Source: Bradyrhizobium agreste
GTDB taxonomy: Bacteria > Pseudomonadota > Alphaproteobacteria > Rhizobiales > Xanthobacteraceae
DNA length: 64,000 bases
NCBI RefSeq assembly: GCF_016031625.1
Contig: NZ_JACCHP010000025.1
Coordinates: 1 to 64,000 of the forward strand
Reading direction: 5' to 3'
Position numbers and translations under genes: made by a program. Shown piece after piece: positions 1 through 8,443 of the stretch. The notes beneath the pieces were generated by a model. It was not told where the DNA came from. It saw nothing but the letters and a program-made list of their open reading frames with translations, and made no database searches. Position 1 is the stretch's first letter; each line of letters begins with the position of its first letter.

Positions 1-1136
1 CCGGGTCCGGCGTCACCGGCAACGTCGTGACCGACGGCAACGGCAACTCGACGGTCTATCTGAACAAGGGCACCGTCGCCGACGTCCTGAACGCGATCGA
101 TCTCGCCACCGGCGTGCAGACCGCATCGATCGCTGCGGGCGCTGCCACCCTCAGCACGGCGACCGGTCAGACCGCGTCTTCGATCGTCGCGGGCGCGCTG
201 AAGATCTCGACTGGCGCCAATTCGGACCTGTCGATCACCGGCTCCGGCAACGCGCTGTCGACGCTCGGTCTCACCGGCTCGACCGGCACCGGCACCGCCT
301 TCACCGCGAGCCGTACAGCTGCGTCGGGCGGCGTCTCCGGCAAGACCTTGACCTTCACCTCCTTCAACGGCGGCACGGCGGTCAACGTCACCTTCGGCGA
401 CGGCACCGGCGGCACAGTCAAGACGCTCGATCAGTTGAACGCCAAGCTGCAGGCCAACAATCTGACGGCCACGATCGATGCCAACGGCCTGCTCACGGTA
501 TCCGTGATCAACGACTACGCGTCATCGACGATCGGCTCGGTTGCCGCAGGCGGCGCGATCGGCGGCACGATCACGTCGGCCTTGACCTGGACCAACGCGA
601 CGACGCCGACTGTCGATGCGGTCGCTCAGGCCACGCGCTCCAACCTGGTTGCGCAGTACAACAACATCATGTCGCAGATCGACACGACCTCGGTCGACTC
701 GTCCTTTAATGGCGTGAACCTGCTCAACGGCGACCAGCTCAAGCTGGTGTTCGACGAGACCGGCAAGTCGAGCCTGAACATCACCGGCGTGACCTTCAAC
801 TCGAAGGGCCTGGGCTTGGCCGCGCTGGTGCAGGGCACCGACTTCATCGACAACGCCGCGACCAACCGCGTGCTCACCAGCCTGAATGCGGCCTCGAGCA
901 CGCTGCGCTCGGAAGCTTCGACCCTGGGTTCGAATCTCTCGGTGGTGCAGGTTCGTCAGGACTTCAACAAGAACCTGATCAACGTGCTCCAGACCGGCTC
1001 GTCCAACCTGACACTGGCCGACACCAACGAGGAAGCGGCCAACAGCCAGGCACTGTCGACCCGCCAGTCGATCGCGGTGTCCGCGCTGTCGCTGGCCAAT
1101 ACCTCGCAGCAGAGCGTGCTCCAGCTGCTCCGCTAA
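1..1136 (+). CDS. fliC: Flagellin, 5'-truncated by the window edge
   Basis: Filament subunit exported by the flagellar type III apparatus and polymerised outside the cell. The window opens inside the gene: frame 3 is open from the first bases, and the first possible start (GTG at 27) sits in a block, NVVTDGNGNSTVYL, that is internal in the next flagellin, so the true start lies upstream. About 378 residues are visible: the end of the variable surface region and the helical C-terminal D1/D0 region ending SVLQLLR. That C-terminus is almost identical to the one encoded at 1355-3595, so the two genes are tandem paralogues. A strong hairpin terminator follows. The family is certain; the full length cannot be known here. 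Confidence 0.95.
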   Translation, partial: GSGVTGNVVTDGNGNSTVYLNKGTVADVLNAIDLATGVQTASIAAGAATLSTATGQTASSIVAGALKISTGANSDLSITGSGNALSTLGLTGSTGTGTAFTASRTAASGGVSGKTLTFTSFNGGTAVNVTFGDGTGGTVKTLDQLNAKLQANNLTATIDANGLLTVSVINDYASSTIGSVAAGGAIGGTITSALTWTNATTPTVDAVAQATRSNLVAQYNNIMSQIDTTSVDSSFNGVNLLNGDQLKLVFDETGKSSLNITGVTFNSKGLGLAALVQGTDFIDNAATNRVLTSLNAASSTLRSEASTLGSNLSVVQVRQDFNKNLINVLQTGSSNLTLADTNEEAANSQALSTRQSIAVSALSLANTSQQSVLQLLR

Positions 1137-1165
1137 TAAGCGGCTGAAATCACGAGACAAAATAG

Positions 1166-1197
1166 GGCGGCGGGGCTTCGGCCCCGTCGCCTTTTTT
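1166..1197 (+). terminator. Intrinsic terminator after first flagellin
   Basis: An 11-bp GC-rich stem (1166-1176 with 1181-1191, one G-U pair) closes a TTCG tetraloop and runs directly into six T residues. It separates the two flagellin genes, so each is probably transcribed on its own. Confidence 0.92.
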
Positions 1198-1245
1198 GTT
1201 GTCTGGACAGCCCGCGAGCCGCTAACCCCGCATTAACCCTGTCCC

Positions 1246-1262
1246 TTAAGTCGCCGTTAACC
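1246..1262 (+). promoter_or_regulatory. CtrA-type box upstream of flagellin
   Basis: TTAA-GTCGCCG-TTAACC matches the full alphaproteobacterial CtrA recognition pattern TTAA-N7-TTAAC. It lies 93 bp before the flagellin start at 1355, between the upstream terminator and the leader. The match is visible in the sequence; binding by CtrA is inferred. Confidence 0.6.
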
Positions 1263-1354
1263 ATACTTTAAAGGACAGCCCCTAAGACTTAGCCAAAGCC
1301 CGCTTTTGAGATCGGCGAGCCCGATTCGTATCCGGTTCAAGAGGAAGACCGCCA

Positions 1355-3595
1355 ATGTCCAACATCGTTCTCTCGGCGTCAGTTCGTCAGAACCTGTTGT
1401 CGCTGCAATCAACGGCCGACCTGCTCGCCACGACCCAGTCGCGTCTGTCGACAGGCAAGAAGGTCAATACGGCGCTGGACAATCCGACCAACTTCTTCAC
1501 CGCGCAGGGGCTGGATAACCGGGCGAGCGACATCAGCAACCTGCTCGACGGCATCAATAATGGTGTGCAGGTGCTGCAGGCCGCCAACACCGGTATCACG
1601 TCGCTGTCGAAGCTGATCGACAGCGCCAAGTCGATTGCAAACCAGGCGCTGCAGACCACGGTCGGGTACTCGACCAAATCGAACATCTCGACCACGATTC
1701 CCGGCGCGACGCCGGCGGATCTGCGCGGCACCACCAGCTACACCTATGCGACCGCGACCGGCAACGTCGTCACCAACGGTACCGCCGGCGGCACCACGCC
1801 GATCACCGGCGCGACCACGCTTGGAGGCATCTCGCAAGCGCTAACCGGCAATGCCGCTCCGGACGGCGCCGGCACCGCCGCCAGCCTTGCGCCGGGCCTC
1901 ACCCTCCTGGGTACGCCGAGCGCCACCACCATCGCGACCAACGGCGCGCCGTCCGATGGCGATGTGCTGATCGTCGACGGAAAAACCATCACCTTCAGGG
2001 CCGGGGCTGCACCTGCGGTTGCCAACGTTCCCGCCGGCTCCGGCAAGAACAACAACGTCGTCACCGACGGCAATGGCAACTCCACTGTTTATCTCGGAAC
2101 GAACGCCTCGCCGGCCGCAACCGTCCAGGACGTGATGGATGCGATCGATCTCGCAAGCGGGGTGCAGAAGGCTGCGATCGCGGGCGGCACCGCAACGCTG
2201 TCGAACTCCTCGGGCACCAACGCCGCCATCGCCGGCGGCCAGCTCACCCTCACCACCGGCACCGGCGCCGATCTCAGCATCACCGGCAAGGCTGACTTCC
2301 TCAAGGCGCTTGGTCTGACGACTGCGACCGGCTCCGGCAACGTCAACGTGACCAAGGCGCGTCTCACCAACCCAACGACGCTTGGCACGCTGGTTCAGGA
2401 CGGCTCGACGCTTAACGTCGACGGCAAGACTGTCACGTTCAAGAATGCGGCGGTTCCCGCTGCCGCGCCGACCGGGTCGACCAAGATCGGCAACATCGTG
2501 ACGGACAACAACGGCAACTCCGTCGTCTATCTCCAGGGCGCGACCGTTCAGGACTCGCTGAACGCGATCGACCTGGCCTCGGGGGCTGGCGTCGTCAGCG
2601 CCGGCGCCGTGGCCGCCGCGAGCGGTTCATCCCTGTCCTCCGTCGTCAACGGCGCGCTCAAGCTCAGCACCGGCACCACGGCGGATCTGTCCATCACCGG
2701 CACCGGCAACGCGCTGTCGGCGTTCGGCCTGACCGGTCCCACCGGCACCGGTACGGCCTTCACCGCGGGTCGCTCGCCGGGGGCGGGGAGCATCTCCGGC
2801 AAGACGCTGACCTTCACCTCCTTCAACGGCGGCAAGCCGGTGAACGTCACTTTCGGCGACGGCACCAACGGCACTGTCAAGACGCTCGACCAGCTCAACA
2901 ACCAGCTTCAGGCCAACCATCTAACTGCGACGATCGACGCCAACGGCGTGCTCACGATCACCACCGTCAACGAATATGCGTCCTCGACGCTCGGTTCGGT
3001 GATCGCCGGCGGCGTCGTCGGCGGCACGATCACCGGCACGGTTGCCTTCACCACCGCCCAGCCGCCGGTGCAGGACCCCGTCGCGCAGACCGCGCGCTCC
3101 AACCTGGTCAACCAGTTCAACAACATCCTGGCGCAGATCGACACCACCTCGCAGGACGCCTCGTTCAATGGCGTCAACCTGCTCAACGGCGATACGCTCA
3201 AGCTCGTGTTCAACGAGACGGGCTCTTCCACGCTCAGCATCAACGGCGTGGTGTTCAACGCGGCGGGTCTTGGCCTCAGCAACCTCGTCAACGGCGTCGA
3301 CTTCATCGACAATGGCGCCACCAACAAGGTGCTGGCCAGCCTGAACGCCGCCTCCAGCACGCTGCGTTCGGAAGGCTCGGCGCTCGGCTCGAATCTCTCG
3401 ATCGTGCAGGTGCGACAGGACTTCTCCAAGAACCTGATCAACGTGCTGCAGACCGGCTCGTCCAACCTGACGCTGGCCGACACCAATGAGGAAGCGGCCA
3501 ACAGCCAGGCGCTGTCGACGCGCCAGTCGATTGCGGTCTCCGCGCTGTCGCTGGCCAACCAGTCGCAGCAGAGCGTGCTGCAGCTGCTCCGCTAA
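1355..3595 (+). CDS. fliC: Flagellin, large (746 aa)
   Basis: Major filament protein. The ATG is preceded by GAGGAAG at 1341-1347. The N-terminal D0/D1 helices (residues ~1-95, with NLLSLQ, LSTGKKVNTALDNP and FFTAQGLDNRA) and the C-terminal helices (~600-746, ending SVLQLLR) are canonical. The middle is a very long Gly/Thr/Ala-rich surface region. It contains two divergent copies of a ~130-150-residue unit (about 187-335 and 340-470), each with VDGKT-TF, NIVTD-NGNS-VYL, DAIDLASG and ADLSITG blocks. Usual rhizobial lateral flagellins are about half this length, and this size fits the thick subpolar filament of Bradyrhizobium. It is a tandem paralogue of the gene ending at 1136. Terminator follows. 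Confidence 0.97.
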   Translation: MSNIVLSASVRQNLLSLQSTADLLATTQSRLSTGKKVNTALDNPTNFFTAQGLDNRASDISNLLDGINNGVQVLQAANTGITSLSKLIDSAKSIANQALQTTVGYSTKSNISTTIPGATPADLRGTTSYTYATATGNVVTNGTAGGTTPITGATTLGGISQALTGNAAPDGAGTAASLAPGLTLLGTPSATTIATNGAPSDGDVLIVDGKTITFRAGAAPAVANVPAGSGKNNNVVTDGNGNSTVYLGTNASPAATVQDVMDAIDLASGVQKAAIAGGTATLSNSSGTNAAIAGGQLTLTTGTGADLSITGKADFLKALGLTTATGSGNVNVTKARLTNPTTLGTLVQDGSTLNVDGKTVTFKNAAVPAAAPTGSTKIGNIVTDNNGNSVVYLQGATVQDSLNAIDLASGAGVVSAGAVAAASGSSLSSVVNGALKLSTGTTADLSITGTGNALSAFGLTGPTGTGTAFTAGRSPGAGSISGKTLTFTSFNGGKPVNVTFGDGTNGTVKTLDQLNNQLQANHLTATIDANGVLTITTVNEYASSTLGSVIAGGVVGGTITGTVAFTTAQPPVQDPVAQTARSNLVNQFNNILAQIDTTSQDASFNGVNLLNGDTLKLVFNETGSSTLSINGVVFNAAGLGLSNLVNGVDFIDNGATNKVLASLNAASSTLRSEGSALGSNLSIVQVRQDFSKNLINVLQTGSSNLTLADTNEEAANSQALSTRQSIAVSALSLANQSQQSVLQLLR

Positions 3596-3622
3596 TCCGG
3601 ACCACCGCTGGCCGGGAGATCG

Positions 3623-3650
3623 CGGCGGGGCTAATGCCCCGCCGTTCCTT
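3623..3650 (+). terminator. Intrinsic terminator after second flagellin
   Basis: A 9-bp stem (3623-3631 with 3636-3644) with a TAAT loop is followed by TTCCTTT. It sits 28 bp after the flagellin stop and isolates it from flaF. Confidence 0.85.
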
Positions 3651-3882
3651 TGAGGAAGTTCGCTAAGACAAAGTTAGCCGCGATCGACGCCGGAAATGCG
3701 AACCAAGTTTACAGCATGCATGCACGAATCTAACTTTGCTCGCGACGAAGAACTCCGCGCCCCGTAGTTATCCGGAGTGCCTGCAATTCGCGCACGTAAG
3801 CAAATCTTAAGCGCTGCTGCCTAGGGTTGGGAAACAAATCCTTAAGCCCCGTACACGGGCGAGGTAACTTCCAGGGTGATCA

Positions 3883-4251
3883 ATGTCGAGTTCTGCTGCT
3901 TCAGCCTATGCGCGTGTAGCCACGGCCACTGCGTCTCCTCGTGACGTTGAAGCACAGACTCTGCTCAAGGCGGCCAACAAGCTCCAGGACGCGATGAACA
4001 GCGCCGATCCGCTCAGCGAGCAGACCATGCAAGCGCTGATGTTCAACCGCAAGCTCTGGACGATCTTCCTGAGCGAAGCGATGCGCGATACCAATCCGCA
4101 GCCGCTCGATGTCAGACAGAAGATCGCGAATATCAGCGTGTTCGTGTTGAGCCAGACTGCCGCTCTGCAGCTCGCTCCGAAGTTCGAGCACTTCCGTCCG
4201 CTGATCGAGATCAACCGCAACATCGCCGCCGGTCTGTCCGGCAGGTCCTAA
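3883..4251 (+). CDS. flaF: Flagellar biosynthesis regulator FlaF
   Basis: Small cytoplasmic regulator found only with alphaproteobacterial flagella. In Caulobacter and rhizobia, FlaF acts with FlbT on flagellin translation and secretion. The 122-aa length and the pattern S-A-YARVATATASPRDVEAQ, AANKLQDA and FNRKLWTIFLSEA are typical of the family. It begins 287 bp after the flagellin stop, beyond its terminator, so it has its own leader, which contains two similar aaatc(c)ttaagc blocks at about 3802-3850. No flbT is present nearby. The next gene follows after 13 bp and is probably cotranscribed. Confidence 0.9.
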   Translation: MSSSAASAYARVATATASPRDVEAQTLLKAANKLQDAMNSADPLSEQTMQALMFNRKLWTIFLSEAMRDTNPQPLDVRQKIANISVFVLSQTAALQLAPKFEHFRPLIEINRNIAAGLSGRS

Positions 4252-4264
4252 GCGGAGACACGCC

Positions 4265-4630
4265 GTGGCCGACGTCCTGAGCATCCTGTCGAGCTCGTAC
4301 AAAGCGGCCGGCATGTCGATTCCCAGCAAGACGAAGTACGTCGCGGTCGACCCGACGCTCTATCAGGGCACATGGACCGGCAAATATTCGGACGGCAAGA
4401 AGTTCTCGATTACCGTCTCGCAGATCGACGGCTTTCGCGCCCAGGTCCATTACGAGAGCGGCAGTACGTCACAGTACCAGCAGGTGCTGATCAAGGATTC
4501 TTCGTTTCGTTTCGGCAACACAAAATTCACGCTAACCCGGGCCGGTCAGGCGCAAGTGAAGAACGTCGTCAACGATCCTGCGACCGGATCAACGTATCTA
4601 GACACCGCCGTCGCCAAGCGCGCCACGTGA
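4265..4630 (+). CDS. Conserved small protein of the flagellin locus
   Basis: 121 residues from a GTG start 13 bp after the flaF stop; no in-frame ATG suits better without removing conserved-looking sequence. The N-terminus (ADVLSILSSSYKA) looks helical. The rest (YQGTWTGKYSDGKKFSITVSQIDGFRAQVHYESG) resembles a small beta-sheet domain of the kind found in lipocalin-like or filament-binding proteins. There is no signal peptide or membrane segment. I do not recognise a named family. Its position suggests a role in flagellin handling or filament structure, but that is only context. Confidence 0.75.
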   Translation: MADVLSILSSSYKAAGMSIPSKTKYVAVDPTLYQGTWTGKYSDGKKFSITVSQIDGFRAQVHYESGSTSQYQQVLIKDSSFRFGNTKFTLTRAGQAQVKNVVNDPATGSTYLDTAVAKRAT

Positions 4631-4633
4631 GCG

Positions 4634-4993
4634 TCAGGCGCTGAGATCCGTGCTGAGCGGACGCGAGGGCTCGGACTTCATGTCCAGCGCATGGAAATAG
4701 GCGCGCCGGCGCAGCATCGCCTCGTCCGGGAACTGGTTCACCACCGTGTCGGTCTTGTCGTTGACGACCTGAAAGACGAAGGACGCGGCCGCCTGGTCGA
4801 ACACGACCTGGCGCGAGATGTTCTCGTGGCTCGGCAGGTCGTTGCGTATAGGCGCGCTGGTATCGGCTGCGGCCACCGTCTGGCTCACCGGAAGATCGGT
4901 CTGCACGGCCTCGTTCGCCGCCGCGCTGGACGTCGTCACGATCTGAACGGGGGCCGGGATCCCCACCGGCCTGATGCTGAAATCTGTACTCAT
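4634..4993 (-). CDS. flaG: FlaG-like flagellar protein
   Basis: 119 aa, convergent with the preceding gene (3 bp between stops). The N-terminal half is low-complexity and polar. The C-terminal half, NISRQVVFDQAAASFVFQVV...DTVVNQFPDEAMLRRRAYF, has the FlaG pattern of a beta-strand domain ending in V-x-Q-x-P-x-E. FlaG proteins lie in flagellin loci and influence filament length. Its start is separated from the neighbouring flgN gene by about 160 bp, and it is transcribed in the same direction as flgI-flgJ-flgN but beyond a gap, so it may be a separate unit. The family call is moderate because the match rests on the C-terminal motif only. Confidence 0.75.
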   Translation of the reverse strand: MSTDFSIRPVGIPAPVQIVTTSSAAANEAVQTDLPVSQTVAAADTSAPIRNDLPSHENISRQVVFDQAAASFVFQVVNDKTDTVVNQFPDEAMLRRRAYFHALDMKSEPSRPLSTDLSA

Positions 4994-5151
4994 GGCAGCC
5001 TCCTGGTTGCCTTACGTGAGTCAAATCCCAACCCCTCTAATCGCGCAAGCATGGAACACCAGGGCTGAACACCCGGTAAGGAAACGTGCCTAACCGCGCG
5101 ACGCCATCGCCGCGCGGTTTTTCCTAAAATTGTCGGTTGTTCTCGTGCTGC

Positions 5152-5652
5152 TCAGAGCGAGCGGCTGACCGCCAGCGGCGTGATATGGCGCGGACCGGGC
5201 GCTGCGCGGCGCCCGGCAGCCGTATAGGTGTTCGGCACGTTGCGCTTCTGGATCTCGGCGTTGACGCCGCGCACGACGCTTTCGGAAACCGCGTGCGCGG
5301 TCGCGAGCACGGTGAGATTGACCTGGAGCATGGCGCGGAATGCATCGTGGTGGCGATGCAGCGTCGAGAGCAGCTCAGGCGCGGACTTCGCGAGCTGCGG
5401 CTGGTTGGCCTTCAACTGGCTGACGGCGGCGACGTAATTGCGCGACAGCTCCTGCTTCTTGCCCTCGAGCGTCATCGCCTCACGGACCTTGCCGGCGCGG
5501 ACGAGCTCGGTCTCGCGCTCGATCAATCCGAGCAGCGCGCTCATCGCATCCATCAGGTCTTCGGCAACCTTGCGCGCCTCGCTGCTGACGGGTGCGCTGC
5601 CCGGACGCCGGTGGGCCTCCATCGGCTGACGTGAGGCGTTGAAATGGTTCAT
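5152..5652 (-). CDS. flgN: FlgN-like flagellar export chaperone
   Basis: 166 aa from ATG at 5652 (MNHFNAS); longer frames upstream read through the end of flgJ and are not needed. The body is predicted all-helical (KVAEDLMDAMSALLGLIERETELVRAGKVREAMTLEGKKQEL), the heptad-rich pattern of FlgN-type chaperones, which hold the hook-associated proteins FlgK and FlgL before export. It is the last gene of flgI-flgJ-flgN, 11 bp after the flgJ stop. Rhizobial FlgN proteins are poorly conserved in sequence, so the name rests on fold pattern plus position. Confidence 0.75.
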   Translation of the reverse strand: MNHFNASRQPMEAHRRPGSAPVSSEARKVAEDLMDAMSALLGLIERETELVRAGKVREAMTLEGKKQELSRNYVAAVSQLKANQPQLAKSAPELLSTLHRHHDAFRAMLQVNLTVLATAHAVSESVVRGVNAEIQKRNVPNTYTAAGRRAAPGPRHITPLAVSRSL

Positions 5653-5663
5653 CTCGTTTGACC

Positions 5664-6035
5664 TTATGCCGTGCGGATCGTTTTCGCCTGCTGCAGGATG
5701 AGGGTACGGTAGACGTCGCTGGCGACGCCGACGCCGCCGGCCTTGGCGAAGTTCTTGGAATATTGCTCGGTCAGCATCGAGCGCCACACGCCGGTGCCGG
5801 GCGTATCGCCGAACGGGCCTTCGCCCTTCAGGCCCGAGGTCATCTGCGCGAACATGCTGTTGAGGAACATCGCTTCGAAGTCGGTGGCGGTCTTCTGCGC
5901 CTTGGCCTGTTGCTGCGGCGAGACCTTTTGCAGCGCGGCGGCGAGCTCGAAGTCCGGCCGGCCGTTGCGGCTCTCGACCGAGAAGGCCGAAGTGTTGGCG
6001 AGGCGAGGGGTGTTGATCGCGCTGGTCTGCATCAC
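5664..6035 (-). CDS. flgJ: Rod-binding protein FlgJ (rod-cap domain only)
   Basis: 123 aa. It carries the N-terminal FlgJ rod-binding domain (KTATDFEAMFLNSMFAQM at ~47-64, then VWRSMLTEQYSKNFA and GVGVASDVYRTLILQQ). It lacks the C-terminal muramidase domain of enterobacterial FlgJ, as is usual in alphaproteobacteria, where the gene is also called cheL. The protein caps the growing rod in the periplasm. Two adjacent ATG codons (6035 and 6032) overlap the flgI stop (6032-6034), so translation is coupled. GAGGTG inside the end of flgI can serve as ribosome site. Confidence 0.9.
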   Translation of the reverse strand: MMQTSAINTPRLANTSAFSVESRNGRPDFELAAALQKVSPQQQAKAQKTATDFEAMFLNSMFAQMTSGLKGEGPFGDTPGTGVWRSMLTEQYSKNFAKAGGVGVASDVYRTLILQQAKTIRTA

Positions 6036-7156
6036 ATCACCTCGATATCGGCTTCGATGGCGCCGGCGGCCTTGATCGCCTGCAGGATGCTGATCATGTC
6101 ACGGGGGCCGATGCCGAGGCCGTTGAGGCCGTCGACGAGCTGCTGGAGCGAGACGCCGTCCTTGACGAGCGCCAGCTTCTTGCCGTCCTCGGTGACGGTG
6201 ACGCTGCTGCGCGGCGCGACCACCGTGCGGCCGCGCGACAGCGGATTGGGCTGGCTCACCTGCGGGCTCTCGGAGATCGTGACCGTGAGGTTGCCCTGTG
6301 CCACCGCGACGGTGGCGACGCGGACGTCGCGGCCCATCACGATGATGCCGCTGCGCTCGTCGATGACGATCTTGGCGGCGAGATCAGGGTCGACCTGGAG
6401 CTGCTCGATCTCGGTGAGGAAAGCGACCACGTTGCCCTTGAACTCGGGCGGGATCGACAGCTGCACCGTCGAAGGATCGATCGGTTCGGCAGTCTTGACG
6501 CCGAGATAGTCGTTGACCGCGGCCGCGATGCGCTTGGCAGTGGTGAAGTCGGCGTTGCGCAGCGCCAGGCGGACGTTCGGCAGCCGGTTGAGCGCGAACT
6601 CGATCTCGCGCTCGATGATGGCGCCGTTGGCGATGCGCCCCACGGTCGGGACGCCGCGCACGATCTTGGCTGCCTCCCCCTCGGCCTGGAAGCCGGAGAT
6701 CGCGAGCGAGCCCTGCGCCACCGCGTAGACGTTGCCGTCGGCGCCGAGCAGGGGTGTGACCAGCAGGGTGCCGCCCTGGAGATTCTTGGCATCGCCGAGC
6801 GCGGAGACGGTGACGTCCATGCGCGTGCCCTGGGTGGCGAAGGCCGGCAGGTTGCCGGTGACCATCACGGCGGCGACGTTGCCGGTGCGGATGGTGGCGC
6901 CGCGGATGTTGACGCCCATGCGCTCGAGCATCGCCTGCAGCGACTGCTTGGTGAAGGGGATGTTGTTGAGCGTGTCGCCGGTGCCGTTGAGGCCGACGAC
7001 GAGGCCGTAGCCGATGAGCTGGTTCTGCCGCACGCCCTCGATATTGGCGAGGTCCTTGATGCGCGAGGTCGCCGCCGCCGACGTGACCGACAGCGAAAGC
7101 GCCGACAGCGCGGCGCAGGCCAACCCAACAATCCTCACCCAACGAACGCCTGGCAT
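6032..7156 (-). CDS. flgI: Flagellar P-ring protein FlgI
   Basis: Forms the P ring around the rod in the peptidoglycan layer. 374 aa from ATG at 7156. This start gives a normal signal peptide (VRWVRIVGLACAALSALSLS, cleavage near SAAATS), while a longer in-frame start would put 18 unrelated residues before it. Family blocks seen: RIKDLANIEGVRQNQLIGYG, GLVVGLNGTGD, MLERMGV, GTLLVTPL and the C-terminal LVDGLNGLGIGPRDMISILQAIKAAGA. First gene of flgI-flgJ-flgN; the region before it is shared with fliX. Confidence 0.96.
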   Translation of the reverse strand: MPGVRWVRIVGLACAALSALSLSVTSAAATSRIKDLANIEGVRQNQLIGYGLVVGLNGTGDTLNNIPFTKQSLQAMLERMGVNIRGATIRTGNVAAVMVTGNLPAFATQGTRMDVTVSALGDAKNLQGGTLLVTPLLGADGNVYAVAQGSLAISGFQAEGEAAKIVRGVPTVGRIANGAIIEREIEFALNRLPNVRLALRNADFTTAKRIAAAVNDYLGVKTAEPIDPSTVQLSIPPEFKGNVVAFLTEIEQLQVDPDLAAKIVIDERSGIIVMGRDVRVATVAVAQGNLTVTISESPQVSQPNPLSRGRTVVAPRSSVTVTEDGKKLALVKDGVSLQQLVDGLNGLGIGPRDMISILQAIKAAGAIEADIEVM

Positions 7157-7379
7157 CTCTGCTCCCCAAAGCCCCTCGGAAAGTGCTCCCAAATCGGACA
7201 GGACTTGCACGACACTCCCATGACGAGCTGGTCCGGCGCTTTCCTTGCGAGCGCTGTGCCAATGCGGGGCGGTGAGGGTAGGTGGCTGAATAGGTTGAAT
7301 AAATCTGTTTCGACCGGTATCAGCACTGGTTCGCTCTGAGGAGCGAAACTGCCGCTTGTCGGCAGATTTTGCCGGGGCG

Positions 7380-7396
7380 TTTACGCAGCGTTAACC
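7380..7396 (+). promoter_or_regulatory. Near-consensus CtrA box before fliX
   Basis: TTTA-CGCAGCG-TTAACC differs by one base from TTAA-N7-TTAACC. It lies 44 bp before the fliX start in the 284-bp gap shared with flgI. In Caulobacter fliX is CtrA-controlled, which makes the site plausible. The near-match is seen; function is inferred. Confidence 0.45.
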
Positions 7397-7440
7397 ATAA
7401 GACAGCGAAGGTGAGGCATCGATCACCCGGATTCTTTCCG

Positions 7441-7854
7441 ATGCGCATCTACGGACCGAACGGCACCACGCTCGGCACGCCGGCCAGTCAGGCCAAGCGG
7501 ACGGGCTCCGGCAGCTTCGTGCTGCCCGACACCTCATCGGCGCAGGAGACGCGGAGCGCTGCCGCACCGAAGGCGGCCGCCAACATCGATGCGCTGCTGG
7601 CGTTGCAGGGTGTCGAGGAGGATCCGGTCGAGCGCCGCAAGCGCTCGGTCGCGCGCGGCAGGACTGCGCTGGACGTGCTCGACGATCTCAAGATGGGCCT
7701 GTTGTCCGGCAATCTCGACGCCTCGACCGTGATGCGCCTGCGCGATGCCGCGGCGAACCTTAAATCGTCCTCCGGCGATGCGGGTCTCGATGCGGTGCTC
7801 TCCGAGATCGAACTGCGGGTCGAGGTCGAACTGGCGAAGGCCGGGCAGGGGTAA
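7441..7854 (+). CDS. fliX: Flagellar assembly regulator FliX
   Basis: 137 aa from ATG at 7441 (MRIYGPNGTTLG), the usual N-terminus. A longer frame begins upstream but would cover the regulatory gap. FliX couples completion of the early basal body to late gene expression by acting on the activator FlbD; flbD is not in this window. The N-terminal third is disordered and Ala/Ser-rich. The C-terminal part (IDALLALQGVEED, RGRTALDVLDDLKMGLLSG, LDAVLSEIELRVEVELAK) is the conserved helical domain. Divergent from flgI. Confidence 0.9.
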   Translation: MRIYGPNGTTLGTPASQAKRTGSGSFVLPDTSSAQETRSAAAPKAAANIDALLALQGVEEDPVERRKRSVARGRTALDVLDDLKMGLLSGNLDASTVMRLRDAAANLKSSSGDAGLDAVLSEIELRVEVELAKAGQG

Positions 7855-7871
7855 TCAGGCAGGCAGATTGT

Positions 7872-7904
7872 CGTTTGGGGCGAAGCCGCGCTTCGCTTCA
7901 AACG
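7872..7904 (+). terminator. Hairpin between convergent fliX and hxlR-type gene
   Basis: cgttt/aaacg outer arms and a 7-bp inner stem (7880-7886 with 7890-7896, loop CGC) lie 18 bp after fliX and 5 bp before the end of the opposing gene. There is no clear T-run on the plus strand; it is probably a bidirectional transcription stop. Confidence 0.45.
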
Positions 7905-7908
7905 CACC

Positions 7909-8280
7909 TTACGCCGCCTCTTCCTTCAGCTGCGCATCATAGCGGCGCTGGGCGGCGAGCACGTCTTTCAGATTCTGCTCGGCCCAATCGCGTAAGGGAT
8001 CCACCGCCGCCGCCAGCGTCAGGCCGAGCTGGGTGATCGAATATTCCACCGTCACCGGCACGGTTGCTATGGCACGGCGCCGGATCAGGCCGTCGCGCTC
8101 GAGCGACTTGAGAACCTGGCTCAGCATCTTCTGCGAGATGCCTTCAATCGTGCGGCGCAACTGATTGAAGCGCATCGGCTCCTCGCGCAGGAGCAAGAGG
8201 ATCAGCACCGCCCATTTGTCGCCAACGCGATCGAGGATTTGGCGGGTGGGGCAGTTCGCTGCGTAGACGTCGGGTTTCAT
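7909..8280 (-). CDS. HxlR-family transcriptional regulator
   Basis: 123-aa winged-helix regulator. The start at 8280 is chosen over an ATG seven codons upstream because GAGGAC lies at a proper distance before it. The family pattern is clear: Cys near the N-terminus followed by LDRVGDKWAVLILLLL, then RFNQLRRTIEGISQKMLSQVLKSLERDGLIRR and the wing (VPVTVEYSITQLG). In several HxlR proteins that Cys senses electrophiles or redox change. The gene is divergent from an NAD(P)-binding protein gene across 163 bp that contains an inverted repeat, the usual arrangement of an HxlR regulator and its target. Confidence 0.93.
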   Translation of the reverse strand: MKPDVYAANCPTRQILDRVGDKWAVLILLLLREEPMRFNQLRRTIEGISQKMLSQVLKSLERDGLIRRRAIATVPVTVEYSITQLGLTLAAAVDPLRDWAEQNLKDVLAAQRRYDAQLKEEAA

Positions 8281-8341
8281 CGTCAGTCCTCGGAAATCCA
8301 TACCGTTGCCTGGGATCCGCGTGTCGGTTGTATGCGATCAG

Positions 8342-8363
8342 TTACCTCAGCGTAATCAGGTAA
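8342..8363. promoter_or_regulatory. Inverted repeat in the hxlR/oxidoreductase gap
   Basis: TTACCT-N10-AGGTAA is a perfect 6-bp inverted repeat 62-83 bp upstream of the HxlR start and about 80 bp upstream of the oxidoreductase gene. A further GTTACC half-site lies near 8415. It is a candidate HxlR operator, by position. Confidence 0.4.
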
Positions 8364-8443
8364 GCACAAAGTGCTCTCTTAACACCAGCATTCTTTGCGA
8401 TATCTAGTCTCCGCTAGTTACCATAGAAGCAAAGGAGCCTTCC

